Assembly (NCBI RefSeq): GCF_000379445.1
Contig: NZ_KB902239.1
Location: 62,145-126,144 of the forward strand
Length of the DNA stretch: 64,000 nucleotides
Direction of reading: 5' to 3'
Source of the DNA: Fangia hongkongensis FSC776 = DSM 21703
GTDB taxonomy: Bacteria > Pseudomonadota > Gammaproteobacteria > Francisellales > Francisellaceae
Both the position numbers and the translations under genes were made by a program. Of the stretch, positions 24,559 through 33,755 are shown in pieces. The notes under the pieces are model-generated. The model was given only the letters and a program-made list of their open reading frames with translations. It searched no databases and was not told the DNA's origin. Numbering within the stretch: position 1 is the first letter of the stretch; every line of letters starts with the position of its first letter.

Positions 24559-26982
24559 ATGAACCGTCTAAAGACGTTCTGTTTAGTGGCTGTTTTATTA
24601 AGCTCAGGCTTCGTTAGTCAGCTTTACTCAAACAATCATATCCCAAAAGAGTTTATTGATTTTGCCTCACAGCAAGGAGTTGATGTTAATGTTCAGGTTT
24701 CAGGGGTTCAGCTTGGCTATTATACGGCATATGTGCAAGATACTAAACTTGAGGGAATTGATCTTAATGAGATTTTCTCTTCTGTAAAGTTGAAACCTGC
24801 CGCTAAAGCGATTATTTTAGGTGAGTGGCGTGCAGGGATTCCTTTTGAAGATACCATTTACTGTCGCACTGAATATGAAGCTCAAGGCATCTGTAAAGCT
24901 GGATCTATTCTAGCAAGAAGTCATTTTTCGAGCAAGAAATCTGAGCTGGATATTGCAATTAATAAGAGCGCTGTATCTTATCAGAATCATCAAGATCAGG
25001 GCTATCTTAATTTACATGAAAACACACGTTATGGCAGCATTTTTAACTACAATGTCTACTTTGATGTCTCGAATGATTCGTCAAGCTATAATTTAAATTT
25101 AGAGAATATCAGTAGTGTCAATAACACTTCTGTTCACAGTGGTATCATCGCCACAGGTAGTGAAAATAGCTCAAGTGAAACGCTAACGCAGCTTTATGTG
25201 CAGCAGGAGTTTCAAGATAAGCTGTTAATTGCAGGTTTTATGGGTAGTTATGAGGCGCCATTTAATGCTGTGACGCAAATGGATTACATGCCATCTGTGG
25301 ATAGTTTACTCATTGGACTTGCAAGTTCAAATAATATGAAAAAGAATAAAAAGGCAAGCTCTCAGGTGCCAATTTTAATTTATGCACAAAGCAATACCAA
25401 AGTAAAAATATACAAAGAAAACAACCTCTTAAGTGTGCAAAGTTTTGCCGCGGGAACGCATGAGGTTGACACCTCCGCTTTTCCTTATGGCATTTATTCA
25501 GTAAGAGTTGAGATTTATCAAGGCAATACCTTGATTGAAACCAGAACAAGCACGGTTGTGAAACCAACTTCAGCGGCAGATTTTGGTGATAGAAGCTCAC
25601 ATTACAGGCTATGGGTTGGGATGGCAAAAGAGACAAGTTACAAAGAACAGTTTTTTCCTGATCGCTTTAATAAAGTGTATTTGGGCGCTGCATATGCCTT
25701 TATGCCGATTACTAATACAGTGACAAACCTCTCAGCTTATGTGCTTGGTAGCACGGTAACAGGGGAGGTTGGTGTTGATTATCTACTCTCTGAGAGCGTC
25801 TCATTTAATGCTGCAGGCGCGGTTGATAACTACCACGGCTATGGTTTTAATATTAATGCACAAATGCAGCCATTTAGTCTATTGTCGATGAATTTGTGGT
25901 ATCAAAATGAAGATAACCAAAGAAATAATTATCAAAGTGAGCAGACTTTTAGTGCCTTTGCAAAAGATTACAACAGCATCGGCATAAGCTCTAGCATTAA
26001 TTTAAATGAGATCGGACTTGGCTCTTTATCGGGAAGCTACATGTATAATTTAAAAACAAATAATTTTCAGTCCAACTTGTCACATTATAAAACATGGATT
26101 AGTACAAGGGACTATCAAATTTATTCAAATATTAACTATGGCTATAGTAAGTATGTAGGGGGGCAATATAAAGACTTCTCAATTATGCTCAACTTCAGTT
26201 ACTTCTTTGATAATGGCTCGAACCTTCATAGTTCTCTTGGTCATCAAAGTAATAACAATGTTAATAGTGGCACGCTTGGCTACTCACCAAACTTTGACAG
26301 TAATTACATTGATGATGTGTCGCTTGAAATAGATTATGGTGATGTCAGTGAATCGCAAGGTATTTCGGTGGCTTTAGGTTCTGATAGCGTGAGTGGATTT
26401 ATTGATGCCGCTCACCAGTCAACCAATGGGCAATCAACTTCCTCAATTTATGGCTCTCTCTCAGGCAGCTTTGCTTTGGTTGACTTTGTCCCTTCTTTTA
26501 GTGCAGATCAGTATAATCAGGCGGGCGTTATGATTGACATGGATATGCCAGAGGATGCAAGTGTTGATGCTGAGCTTGATGGCAGGCGCTATAGCTTAAG
26601 TGCAGGGCAAAATCTCATTATGTTGCCTGCATATCAAGAATACACGCTTCAGCTTTTAGAGGATAGAAATGACAAATCAAATCTTCAATACTCTGAAAAA
26701 GAGAAAAGCTTTAGCCTTATGCCTGGAAATATTGTTCAGATTGATGAGTCAGCCATTGCGACAATACATGTATTAGGTCGTGCATTAGTCGATGGCAAGC
26801 CTAAGAAAAATGTGATGGTTAAAAACCATATCAATCAGACAGTAACCGATGAAGATGGTTATTTTATGGTGTATATCGATAAGCGTAACCCAACTTTGCA
26901 AATTAACGGTAGTTGTAAATATGAATTCCAGGATCCTAGGATTTTGCAATCAGGGCAGTGGATAGGAGTGATTGAGTGTTGA
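24559..26982 (+). CDS. Outer-membrane fimbrial usher, CS1/Cbl (TcfC-like) type
   Basis: 807 residues with a signal peptide. N-terminal domain (about 30-150), a short plug-like beta domain around residues 265-335 (VPILIYAQSNTKVKIYKENN is read as its first strands, FAAGTHEVDTSAFPYGIYSV as the next), then a long beta-barrel rich in alternating aromatic strands, and a C-terminal domain containing a carboxypeptidase-regulatory-like segment (KPKKNVMVKNHINQTV, DEDGYFMVYI). It threads subunits across the outer membrane. It overlaps the adhesin start by seven bases. Confidence 0.88.
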   Translation: MNRLKTFCLVAVLLSSGFVSQLYSNNHIPKEFIDFASQQGVDVNVQVSGVQLGYYTAYVQDTKLEGIDLNEIFSSVKLKPAAKAIILGEWRAGIPFEDTIYCRTEYEAQGICKAGSILARSHFSSKKSELDIAINKSAVSYQNHQDQGYLNLHENTRYGSIFNYNVYFDVSNDSSSYNLNLENISSVNNTSVHSGIIATGSENSSSETLTQLYVQQEFQDKLLIAGFMGSYEAPFNAVTQMDYMPSVDSLLIGLASSNNMKKNKKASSQVPILIYAQSNTKVKIYKENNLLSVQSFAAGTHEVDTSAFPYGIYSVRVEIYQGNTLIETRTSTVVKPTSAADFGDRSSHYRLWVGMAKETSYKEQFFPDRFNKVYLGAAYAFMPITNTVTNLSAYVLGSTVTGEVGVDYLLSESVSFNAAGAVDNYHGYGFNINAQMQPFSLLSMNLWYQNEDNQRNNYQSEQTFSAFAKDYNSIGISSSINLNEIGLGSLSGSYMYNLKTNNFQSNLSHYKTWISTRDYQIYSNINYGYSKYVGGQYKDFSIMLNFSYFFDNGSNLHSSLGHQSNNNVNSGTLGYSPNFDSNYIDDVSLEIDYGDVSESQGISVALGSDSVSGFIDAAHQSTNGQSTSSIYGSLSGSFALVDFVPSFSADQYNQAGVMIDMDMPEDASVDAELDGRRYSLSAGQNLIMLPAYQEYTLQLLEDRNDKSNLQYSEKEKSFSLMPGNIVQIDESAIATIHVLGRALVDGKPKKNVMVKNHINQTVTDEDGYFMVYIDKRNPTLQINGSCKYEFQDPRILQSGQWIGVIEC

Positions 26983-27944
26983 TTTTGAATAAATTGCCGT
27001 ATGTACTTTTATTGTCCGTAATTCAATATGCAGAAGCAAGTTCGATTACTATCACAGAAGATGATAAAGGGTATGGGAGCAGAAACTATGCCTCAGTTGT
27101 TTGTTCTGGTGCTCAAGATCCATGTAATAATTATCCATATGCTTTGTTGGCGGAGAAAGGTTATATTGTTACAGACGCAGATGGTGCGAATGCCACAATA
27201 AAAGTAAATAAACGGGACAGTACTCCTAGTGGGGTAGGGACGGTGTATAATCGAATAAAATTCAAGTTATATAATATGTCTTTCCCGGGGCATGAGGTTG
27301 AGGCGTTTCTTAGAGCCTCTAGAACAGTACATGGCAATACCTCTGGTCATGATTATTCTAAAACATACATAAATAATATACATTTGTTTTCATCTAATAC
27401 CGACCCTCATAGAGCTAGAGACTTTAGTTTTATATTGGAGAAAATAGAGGCTCCTGCTGGAAGTTATCGAGCAAAATTACCGTTCTTAATAAAAGATACA
27501 GAGAATAATCAAATATTAGATCTAATGGTGATAACAATTGCACTTGATATTCCATTTGAAATCATTTTTCAAGCAGCTCCCAATATCAAGTTAGTTATGC
27601 AAGACGCTAGTGATCCTATGGGGTCAGAGTATACGGCACAAACGTATATTAACTATAAAGCTAACTCGCCTGTGCCCCTGGACTATAAAGTGACTTTGCA
27701 GTGTGACTCCCCTTCAGATAATGATGGTGGTAACTGCCAGTTAGAAAACACAGATACTGCCGACCGTTGGGCTTATGAGGTTTATATCAATAATGAAAAG
27801 ATCACCACAAATGTAGCAAACACAACAGCATTGCAACAGCTTCCAAATAACTATAATATTCCGCTAAATATTGTGGCTAAAAATCCGCCTGACTCTGGGC
27901 AGCATGAAGGGCAAATGACATTAAATTTTAATGCCATGTGGTAG
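26976..27944 (+). CDS. Fimbrial tip adhesin/minor subunit, CblD/CooD-like
   Basis: 322 residues, GTG start overlapping the usher stop; AGGAG seven bases before supports it. Signal peptide to about residue 22 (..YAEA). C-terminal pilin-like half: YTAQTYINYKANSPVPLDY, VTLQC, GNCQLENT, RWAYEVYIN, then YNIPLNIV and EGQMTLNFNAMW. Two further genes in the next 2 kb share this C-terminal half (one broken, one inverted), while the N-terminal halves diverge, as expected for receptor-binding tips. This is the only copy cotranscribed intact with the usher. Confidence 0.75.
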   Translation: MLILNKLPYVLLLSVIQYAEASSITITEDDKGYGSRNYASVVCSGAQDPCNNYPYALLAEKGYIVTDADGANATIKVNKRDSTPSGVGTVYNRIKFKLYNMSFPGHEVEAFLRASRTVHGNTSGHDYSKTYINNIHLFSSNTDPHRARDFSFILEKIEAPAGSYRAKLPFLIKDTENNQILDLMVITIALDIPFEIIFQAAPNIKLVMQDASDPMGSEYTAQTYINYKANSPVPLDYKVTLQCDSPSDNDGGNCQLENTDTADRWAYEVYINNEKITTNVANTTALQQLPNNYNIPLNIVAKNPPDSGQHEGQMTLNFNAMW

Positions 27945-27972
27945 GTATCCACTGGTTGATGGGAGGTCTAAG

Positions 27973-28920
27973 ATGAGAAAAGTGCAAAAGTATACTCTTA
28001 TGGCCATCACTTTACTAAAGGGCTTTTTGTTTTCAGCTTTAGTATATGCTGAAACGGAGATAGTTAACATAACAGCCTTTGACACAGAAAAGCAGAGTCA
28101 AGACTGGCAGTACATAATAGAAGCTGAGACAGGATACATTGGGGGGAGGACATTCGTTAATAGCACTTTCAAATAATGTATTGTCTAGTACAATGCAAAA
28201 TAGATATGATGATGCTTGGGATTACCATAAAAAATGGGGCAATGGAGCAATAGGGAGAGCTACGATACGTTTGGAGGATAGGCAAAGAGGGAGTACAGAA
28301 GAGTTTGAAGTGCAGTTTATGAAGACGCTATTTGCTCAGAATACAACAAAGTATACAAAACCTAATAATGGTGATAAGTTTCATAGTGCAGAGTAGGGAG
28401 ATGAAACTCGGTATTATTTTAGAGTGCTAAGCTCTGAAAACCAAGATAAAGTAGCGGGGCTATATCTTGGCAATATATCAATGCCAGTAATTGCTAATGG
28501 AGGAAACACCCAAACTGCGGGTTACATTCTCGTCAATTTTAAATTGGCTGTGCCATTAATAATGAGTTTTTCAGCGCAGAATATGCATTGCAGTTGAATG
28601 AATCTAATGAGCATTATCGTGCCAGTACAAGGGTTGACTTTTTATCTAATTCACCGGTGCCTTTGGAGATTACAGCACAATTACAATGTGGGTATTTGGT
28701 TAATAACAGGTGTGCATTAACCCATGACAGTAATTTGGATTATTGGCAATACTTGGTTGATATTATTGGTCAAGCTATTTTCCCTGATGATAAGCTAAAA
28801 ATAACTTTAAACCCGCAGGATAGTTTTAACCTTGGCGTGAATGCAAAAATGCCTTATGGAAAAGAGTCAGGGAGTTATTCTGGCCAGTTTACTGTTGTGT
28901 TTGATGCTGATTGGGATTAA
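27973..28920 (+). pseudogene. Broken paralogue of the fimbrial tip adhesin
   Basis: Starts well (GGGAGG six bases before ATG 27973, signal peptide ending ..VYAET) but suffers three lesions. First, a G6 run at 28141-28146: five Gs would restore the frame (IGGGHSLIALSNN). Second, an in-frame TAG at 28394-28396 between KFHSAE and GDETRYYFRVL. Third, a frameshift near 28580, after which EYALQLNES, YRASTRVDFLSNSPVPLEI and SGSYSGQFTVVFDADW match the C-terminal half of the intact adhesin. It follows that gene by 28 bases and would be cotranscribed. Confidence 0.85.
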
Positions 28921-29103
28921 ATTTGGATTTTATTAGTAAGTCATTTATTGAGGTTAATGCTAAGCAGCTGTAAAATTATGGTATCAATGATCCATGCGTT
29001 GGAGTGTGAGTGATATCGGTCACATATTTTTCATTTGCACTTGATGCGCTAAATCTCTGCTGACACAAGTTGGCATTGCTGACAAAAGGCAAAGACAAAA
29101 GCA

Positions 29104-30072
29104 TTATTGCCATACTGCATTAAATGTAAGGGTGAACTGTCCATGATATTCACCTGCATGGGGGGCGTTATCTGTTGTTATTTGTAAGGGGATGTTAAAT
29201 TGGTTTGGTATAGCCTTTAGCGTTACTGGGGTATTACTTACAGCTAATTCTTCATTATTCACAAACACATGGTAAGTCCACCGGGTTTGACTGATTCGTT
29301 CTTCTAGCTGACAGTTATTATTTTGTTCATCTACATTAGGGCACTGTAGAGTCACTTCATAGTCAATGGCTATGGGCGCATTGGATGTGTGTTGAATGTA
29401 GGTTTTAGCAGCATAAGGTTCAGTGAGTGGTTTTGATGGGTTAGTCGGCTTTAGCTGTAAGTCTGATGAGGCAACTGTGAAACTATACTCAAGCGGGACA
29501 GTAAAATCAAAATTTAAGCTTAATGTGTCTATGTGAGAGCCATCAATAGTTTTATGGGTAGAAAAATGAAATGAGCCAGAGTAGCTGCCGGCAAATTTCT
29601 CTATACCAGTGATTTCTGTGGGAGCAAGTAAAAACTTTGGCGAATTAGGAGTAGCATTCCAGCCGTTTGTATTATTTGCGTAGGTTGTTCCATACCCCCA
29701 GCAATCACCACATTGTCTGCTTGCGGACATTTGCAGATATATAGGTAATCTAGCATTGGTGTCTTCATCTATAAGCTCAAGCTTCATCCTCCTAAAGACA
29801 CTGCCGACATTATTGTAGTCCTCGTGATGTGTATCTGCAGAGCTTGATGCTATAGCGCTAGTCATGGTGTCATCATTAAGGACTTGACCTGTGCTGGCGT
29901 TAGTATACATGGCATATACGGAGCCTGATGAAATGTTACTGCTATAAGAGACCCCATATGCAGCATTCGGGTCATAGTAACGAGTAAAGGTTACTGACTT
30001 TGCATAAGCATTTCCAAGAAGCGTAATGCAAACCATGAGTGGCATTAGTTTTTTAATCATTTGTGTAAACAT
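29104..30072 (-). CDS. Tip-adhesin paralogue in inverted orientation
   Basis: 322 residues, the same length as the operon's adhesin. Signal peptide (..LGNAYAKS). The C-terminal half matches the intact copy: YAAKTYIQHTSNAPIAIDY, VTLQC, NNCQLEERI, RWTYHVFVNNEEL, QFNIPLQI, GEYHGQFTLTFNAVW. The N-terminal half is different and contains Cys in RQCGDCWGYG. On the opposite strand to the usher it needs its own promoter. An ATG at 30060 is an alternative start. It could be a separately expressed adhesin or a silent donor cassette. Confidence 0.75.
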   Translation of the reverse strand: MFTQMIKKLMPLMVCITLLGNAYAKSVTFTRYYDPNAAYGVSYSSNISSGSVYAMYTNASTGQVLNDDTMTSAIASSSADTHHEDYNNVGSVFRRMKLELIDEDTNARLPIYLQMSASRQCGDCWGYGTTYANNTNGWNATPNSPKFLLAPTEITGIEKFAGSYSGSFHFSTHKTIDGSHIDTLSLNFDFTVPLEYSFTVASSDLQLKPTNPSKPLTEPYAAKTYIQHTSNAPIAIDYEVTLQCPNVDEQNNNCQLEERISQTRWTYHVFVNNEELAVSNTPVTLKAIPNQFNIPLQITTDNAPHAGEYHGQFTLTFNAVWQ

Positions 30073-30423
30073 GGATAGACTCTTGAATATGTTTGTTTAT
30101 TATTTAAAGTTGATTGTACCAGTGAGTAATAAGTGATCAAAATAGATAAAAATGAAGGAAGATAAGTAAAAATAACAAATAATAACAATGGCGTTTTTAT
30201 TTCAGTGATTTCAAAATCACGAAAACATACTGTACCATTAACAGTTGTCAGCACTTTGATTGCAGTTGTATGTCTGTGTTGAATCCCTCTAATGGATGAG
30301 TGCTGGCAATGGTAGCTGTTAGCATGTCAAAACATGCTGGTAGAGCTTGATTCATTATATTGAAGGAACATAATGGAGTTAATTTATTTTACTAAATGTT
30401 GAAATATAACAAGGAGGAGGTTT
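30073..30423. other. 351-bp intergenic region with a perfect hairpin
   Basis: No gene is seen. It holds the divergent control regions of the inverted adhesin and the DUF1460 gene, and a perfect inverted repeat AGCATGT-caaa-ACATGCT at 30321-30338, flanked by GCTGTT/GGTAGAGC that can extend it weakly. The hairpin lies about 86 bases before the DUF1460 start and is not followed by a T run, so it is an operator or 5'-UTR structure rather than a terminator. Confidence 0.5.
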
Positions 30424-31794
30424 GTGAGAACATTACTGCAAGGGTTTGGTGTTGGACTGTTGGGTGCGATCGTCATGACCCCGCATTTTGCAAATGCACT
30501 TGAAGGAGAGGATAGTTATATTCCGGGCTATAATTTGCAATCAAAAGTGGGAAACATGCTATTAGCCTCAGAGATAGAGCAAAACTACAGCGTTATTGAC
30601 TATGATTATCAGGGGGTTTTAACTGCAAGCAATCAACTCTTGGAAAGCTACTTTACAAAACACCATCGAGATCTTGCTACAAGCATTCAGTTCTTTGAGC
30701 AGTTAAATGCGCCGTATATCTATAGTGGCGCTATTGGTGAGGGACGCTGTCAATCAGCACATTGCACTAAAATACAGCAAGATTTGCCTTATCGTTTAGA
30801 TGGACTTGATTGTGTGACGTTGGTGCAAGATTTGTTAGCATTGAACCAGTCAGGTAATATCGCTGAATTTAAACAAAACTTGCGTCAGATCAGCTATGGT
30901 GCTTATGATCAAAGTGATACTATGAGCTTTTTGAATCGCAATAATTTCACTAGCAGTGATTTTAATCGTGTGAATCAAGCATCAAGAGTGTTAAAAGATG
31001 TAACGAGCTTCGGCCCCTTTTCAAATTATGTGGCTCATTTGCCACAAAAAGTTATCGATCACAAAAGCTGGTTTGAGATTAAGGTGGAGCCTCAGAATCT
31101 AAAAAGTAATATCAGAGTGTTACCGCAAAATGAAAAAAGTGCGCCAAGCATTATCGCAAAATTTACAAATGGTTATGCTGATGGCTTTGATCCTATCACC
31201 ATCAATAATTTCCCCTTTATCCCCAAAGAGGCGTTAGTAAAGAAAACAGCAGACGGTTATCAGGCAAATGAGGTTCTTATCAACAAATTGATTACCCCAT
31301 CGGTTGTTGAGTTTGTGCGAGAGGATAGTAAATGGATGATTGGTGATAAGCCAATTAATGAGATTATTGGCTCGAATATCCTTATCTCACATATGGGTGT
31401 GTTGTATAAAAAGCGCTTTAAAAAAGGTGAGATTATCTATCAAGCAATCAACTGTGATTATAATCAATTAGGTGAAAAAATATGTACAGTCAAACCGGTT
31501 AAATGTAACAAGGGTAGTTGTGAAAAAGTGATGCTGCTGGCGGCAAGTAATGCTTACCCAAATGATTACATCTATTCAAAAAAAGTAGGTGAAGAGCGCT
31601 ATGCTTGCACTGATAACACTAAGGTACCAAGCGGTTTTATTCCTGTTAAAAATAAGCTATCTGGTAAGCCTACTACATGTAATAGGACATTCTCTATGCC
31701 ACTTGAGGATTATCTTGCTTCAAAGCAATATGGGAAATATCCATATATGGAAAGCGCCTCTTTAGTTGGCATTCATGTGGAGAAGATTGTATAA
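30424..31794 (+). CDS. DUF1460 (N-acetylmuramoyl-L-alanine amidase-like) secreted protein
   Basis: 456 residues with a signal peptide (..HFANA). The central LDGLDCVTLVQDLLAL, around residue 130, matches the catalytic-Cys segment of DUF1460, an NlpC/P60-like amidase family that can act on peptidoglycan fragments; a His candidate is in ILISHMGVLYKK. Compared with typical family members (about 250-300 residues) the C-terminal extension with several Cys (KPVKCNKGSCEK, ACTDN) is unusual. GTG start with AGGAGG seven bases upstream. It is not part of the fimbrial operon. Confidence 0.7.
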   Translation: MRTLLQGFGVGLLGAIVMTPHFANALEGEDSYIPGYNLQSKVGNMLLASEIEQNYSVIDYDYQGVLTASNQLLESYFTKHHRDLATSIQFFEQLNAPYIYSGAIGEGRCQSAHCTKIQQDLPYRLDGLDCVTLVQDLLALNQSGNIAEFKQNLRQISYGAYDQSDTMSFLNRNNFTSSDFNRVNQASRVLKDVTSFGPFSNYVAHLPQKVIDHKSWFEIKVEPQNLKSNIRVLPQNEKSAPSIIAKFTNGYADGFDPITINNFPFIPKEALVKKTADGYQANEVLINKLITPSVVEFVREDSKWMIGDKPINEIIGSNILISHMGVLYKKRFKKGEIIYQAINCDYNQLGEKICTVKPVKCNKGSCEKVMLLAASNAYPNDYIYSKKVGEERYACTDNTKVPSGFIPVKNKLSGKPTTCNRTFSMPLEDYLASKQYGKYPYMESASLVGIHVEKIV

Positions 31795-31835
31795 ATTTCT
31801 TTCACACATGAGAAAAATCATTTTCTGTCAAGACA

Positions 31836-31873
31836 TTGATAATTTCGCATTAAGTGTTATCATATAAGATAAC
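31836..31873 (+). promoter_or_regulatory. Promoter and candidate operator of the toxin-antitoxin pair
   Basis: TTGATA (31836-31841), 16-base spacer, TATCAT (31858-31863), overlapped by the inverted repeat GTTATC-N6-GATAAC (31856-31873), 25 bases before the toxin ATG. This is where an HTH antitoxin would bind for autorepression. Confidence 0.5.
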
Positions 31874-31897
31874 TTTCCAAGTTAAAGACAAGATGTA

Positions 31898-32224
31898 ATG
31901 AATTGGACTGTCGAGTTTTATAAAGGTGTTGAAAGTGACATTTTAAACCTTCCAAATAAGCTACAAGCAAAAATGTTGAGGTTATTTGATTTAGTTGAAA
32001 TACACGGAACCAATTTGAGAGAACCTCATACCAAGGCTTTGCAAGATGGTCTTTTTGAGTTAAGGGCAAAAGCTTTAGAAGGCATTGCTAGAGGGATCTT
32101 TTGCTATGCTAATGGTAGGAAAATAGTTGTTTTAAATGTATTCATTAAGAAAACACAAAAAACACCACAAAAAGAAATTGATTTAGCATTAAAACGTATG
32201 AAGGATATTGAGCATGAATCTTAA
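31898..32224 (+). CDS. RelE/Gp49-type toxin
   Basis: 108 residues matching the phage-derived Gp49-like/HigB group of RelE-fold toxins: WTVEFYKGVESDILNLP, then LREPHTKALQDGLFELRAK with the conserved G-L-x-E-L-R, RGIFCYANGRKIVVLNVFIKKTQKTP and closing EIDLALKRMKD. Expected to cleave mRNA at the ribosome. It overlaps the antitoxin by 11 bases. Intact, without internal lesions. Located between DUF1460 and the tRNA pair. Confidence 0.87.
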   Translation: MNWTVEFYKGVESDILNLPNKLQAKMLRLFDLVEIHGTNLREPHTKALQDGLFELRAKALEGIARGIFCYANGRKIVVLNVFIKKTQKTPQKEIDLALKRMKDIEHES

Positions 32225-32489
32225 ACAATTGAAAGCTAAGGCTTTTGAAAACAAATCAGTTAAACAAGAGTATGATCATCTTGAGAGTGAGTTTGAATTA
32301 ATTAATAAGCTGATAAATATCAGGAAAAAATCAGGCCTGACTCAAGAGCAAATAGCAGTAAAAATGGGAACAACTAAAAGCAATGTGTGTAGAATGGAGA
32401 AGCTGGGGACGCATCCAAAAGTGAGCACGGTAGATAAATACGCCAAGGCCTGTGGCTTTAAGCTGGATTTCCAATTTAAAACTTTGTAG
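32214..32489 (+). CDS. XRE-family antitoxin
   Basis: 91 residues. The HTH segment is KSGLTQEQIAVKMGTTKSNVCRME, residues about 40-63, preceded by an N-terminal helix likely to cap the toxin. The ATG at 32214 is chosen over a TTG at 32208 because AAGGA at 32201-32205 lies eight bases upstream. It would bind the inverted repeat at 31856-31873. Confidence 0.88.
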   Translation: MNLKQLKAKAFENKSVKQEYDHLESEFELINKLINIRKKSGLTQEQIAVKMGTTKSNVCRMEKLGTHPKVSTVDKYAKACGFKLDFQFKTL

Positions 32490-32496
32490 TGATGTT

Positions 32497-32715
32497 ATGA
32501 GTAACAGTTATCGCAAAACACCTATTATTGGACACACTATGTGTGAAAGTGAAAAGCAAGATAAAAAGCTTTGGCACAAAAAGTGGCGTGCAAAAGAAAA
32601 AATCAATATTAATATGGCATGCAAAGTTGATGTTGATTCATACTTGTCAATACAGGCTAACCAAGTTAGTAGTGTTTGGCTAATGGGGAAAGATGGCAAG
32701 CAATATTTGAGTTAA
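32497..32715 (+). CDS. Small hypothetical protein, 72 aa
   Basis: Begins MSNSYRKTPIIGHTMCESEK, then is rich in Lys/Trp (LWHKKWRAKEK). I recall comparable short proteins opening with KTPI-GHT-x3-SEK-x-DK in other proteobacteria and plasmids, with no assigned function. It starts seven bases after the antitoxin stop and so could be a third member of the operon. No signal peptide or membrane segment. Confidence 0.55.
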   Translation: MSNSYRKTPIIGHTMCESEKQDKKLWHKKWRAKEKININMACKVDVDSYLSIQANQVSSVWLMGKDGKQYLS

Positions 32716-32808
32716 TCAAATCGTATACACAAATATATGTCTAAGTAAACTGATTGAAAATATGTTAGATCTTTAAATACTGCTATGAAAAATTATGGGA
32801 AACCTTTA

Positions 32809-32885
32809 TGGCGGAATGGACGGGATTCGAACCCGCGACCCCCTGCGTGACAGGCAGGTATTCTAACCAGCTGAACTACCACTCC
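32809..32885 (-). tRNA. tRNA-Asp (anticodon GTC)
   Basis: 77 bases including an encoded CCA. Read on the minus strand: acceptor GGAGTGG pairing with CCATTCC (one G-U), D arm with TAGTTCAGCTGG, anticodon loop CTGTCAC (GTC), T loop GTTCGAAT. Seven bases downstream of tRNA-Thr in the same transcript. Confidence 0.97.
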
Positions 32886-32891
32886 GCTTTA

Positions 32892-32967
32892 TGGTGCCGA
32901 CACCAGGACTTGAACCCGGAACCTGCCGATTACAAGTCGGCTGCTCTACCAGTTGAGCCATGTCGGC
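32892..32967 (-). tRNA. tRNA-Thr (anticodon TGT)
   Basis: 76 bases including encoded CCA. Minus strand: acceptor GCCGACA pairing with TGTCGGC, D arm GGCTCAACTGGTAGAGC, anticodon loop CTTGTAA (TGT), T loop GTTCAAGT. First gene of a two-tRNA transcript. Confidence 0.97.
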
Positions 32968-32978
32968 GACAGAAATGA

Positions 32979-33006
32979 ATTCTATAGATTTCGAGATATA
33001 AGTCAA
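32979..33006 (-). promoter_or_regulatory. Promoter of the tRNA-Thr/tRNA-Asp operon
   Basis: On the minus strand TTGACT (33006-33001), 16-base spacer, TAGAAT (32984-32979), 11 bases before the tRNA-Thr 5' end. Good sigma-70 match at the expected distance. Confidence 0.65.
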
Positions 33007-33236
33007 CTCTTAAGACCTAAAAAAATGAAAAAATGTGCACTATTTTTTGCTGCCAAGCTGACTTGATCTTTTATTGATCTGGATGGAGCTCGTGGCAATA
33101 GGGGAAGTTGTAAATATAGTGACTCATAAGCTTTCTATTTTGAGTTGTTTTTGTTATCTTGCTTTAGGGGAGCGACAATTCAATCTACTTGACTCTATGG
33201 GGTTTCAATTTAACCAAAAATTAAGAGGGCAATAGA

Positions 33237-33755
33237 ATGAAAAAATTATTACCGAGGATAATTCTAGTAACAACAATATGTAGTGGCGTTGTTTTTGCCT
33301 CTAGTTCAAATGTGGAGAAATTTGTTATTACCACAACTAATAATTATGAAATAATGTCTTTTACGTTAGATAATCCTAATTATGGAGACATTTATAAAGA
33401 TTGGATGTATCTTGGATTTAATCCGGTCATTAAAATTTGTGCAGTATATAAAGATCATGGGCTTCTTGAGGATGATATGTACACGTTTTCATTTGACTTA
33501 GGAGACTTTAATCGCGACAGTAAAATGTGGGATTCAGGTATATTAACAATCACTCAAGAGAAACCATGCGTAGAAGGTACCTATAAAATACAAAATCATG
33601 GGACAAATGATCGCTTTCGGTTGAACTCAGTGGAAAGATGGTCCGCAAAAGAGATTTATCGCTTTAATGCATTATCAAATACCAACGCTGTGAGACAAGG
33701 AGAGCCGAATGGGAGACAGGGAGAGCGAAATGCGAGGCCGAGTAGTAGCGAGTAG
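33237..33755 (+). CDS. Secreted protein of unknown function, 172 aa
   Basis: Signal peptide MKKLLPRIILVTTICSGVVFA, then a soluble body with two Cys (KICAVY and KPCVEG) that could form a disulfide. I do not recognise the family. The last 25 residues are a low-complexity Asn/Arg/Glu/Gly tail (RQGEPNGRQGERNARP) encoded by purine-rich DNA around 33692-33750, which may be an accidental read-through extension after a lost stop. RBS-like GAGGG lies seven bases before the ATG. Confidence 0.6.
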   Translation: MKKLLPRIILVTTICSGVVFASSSNVEKFVITTTNNYEIMSFTLDNPNYGDIYKDWMYLGFNPVIKICAVYKDHGLLEDDMYTFSFDLGDFNRDSKMWDSGILTITQEKPCVEGTYKIQNHGTNDRFRLNSVERWSAKEIYRFNALSNTNAVRQGEPNGRQGERNARPSSSE

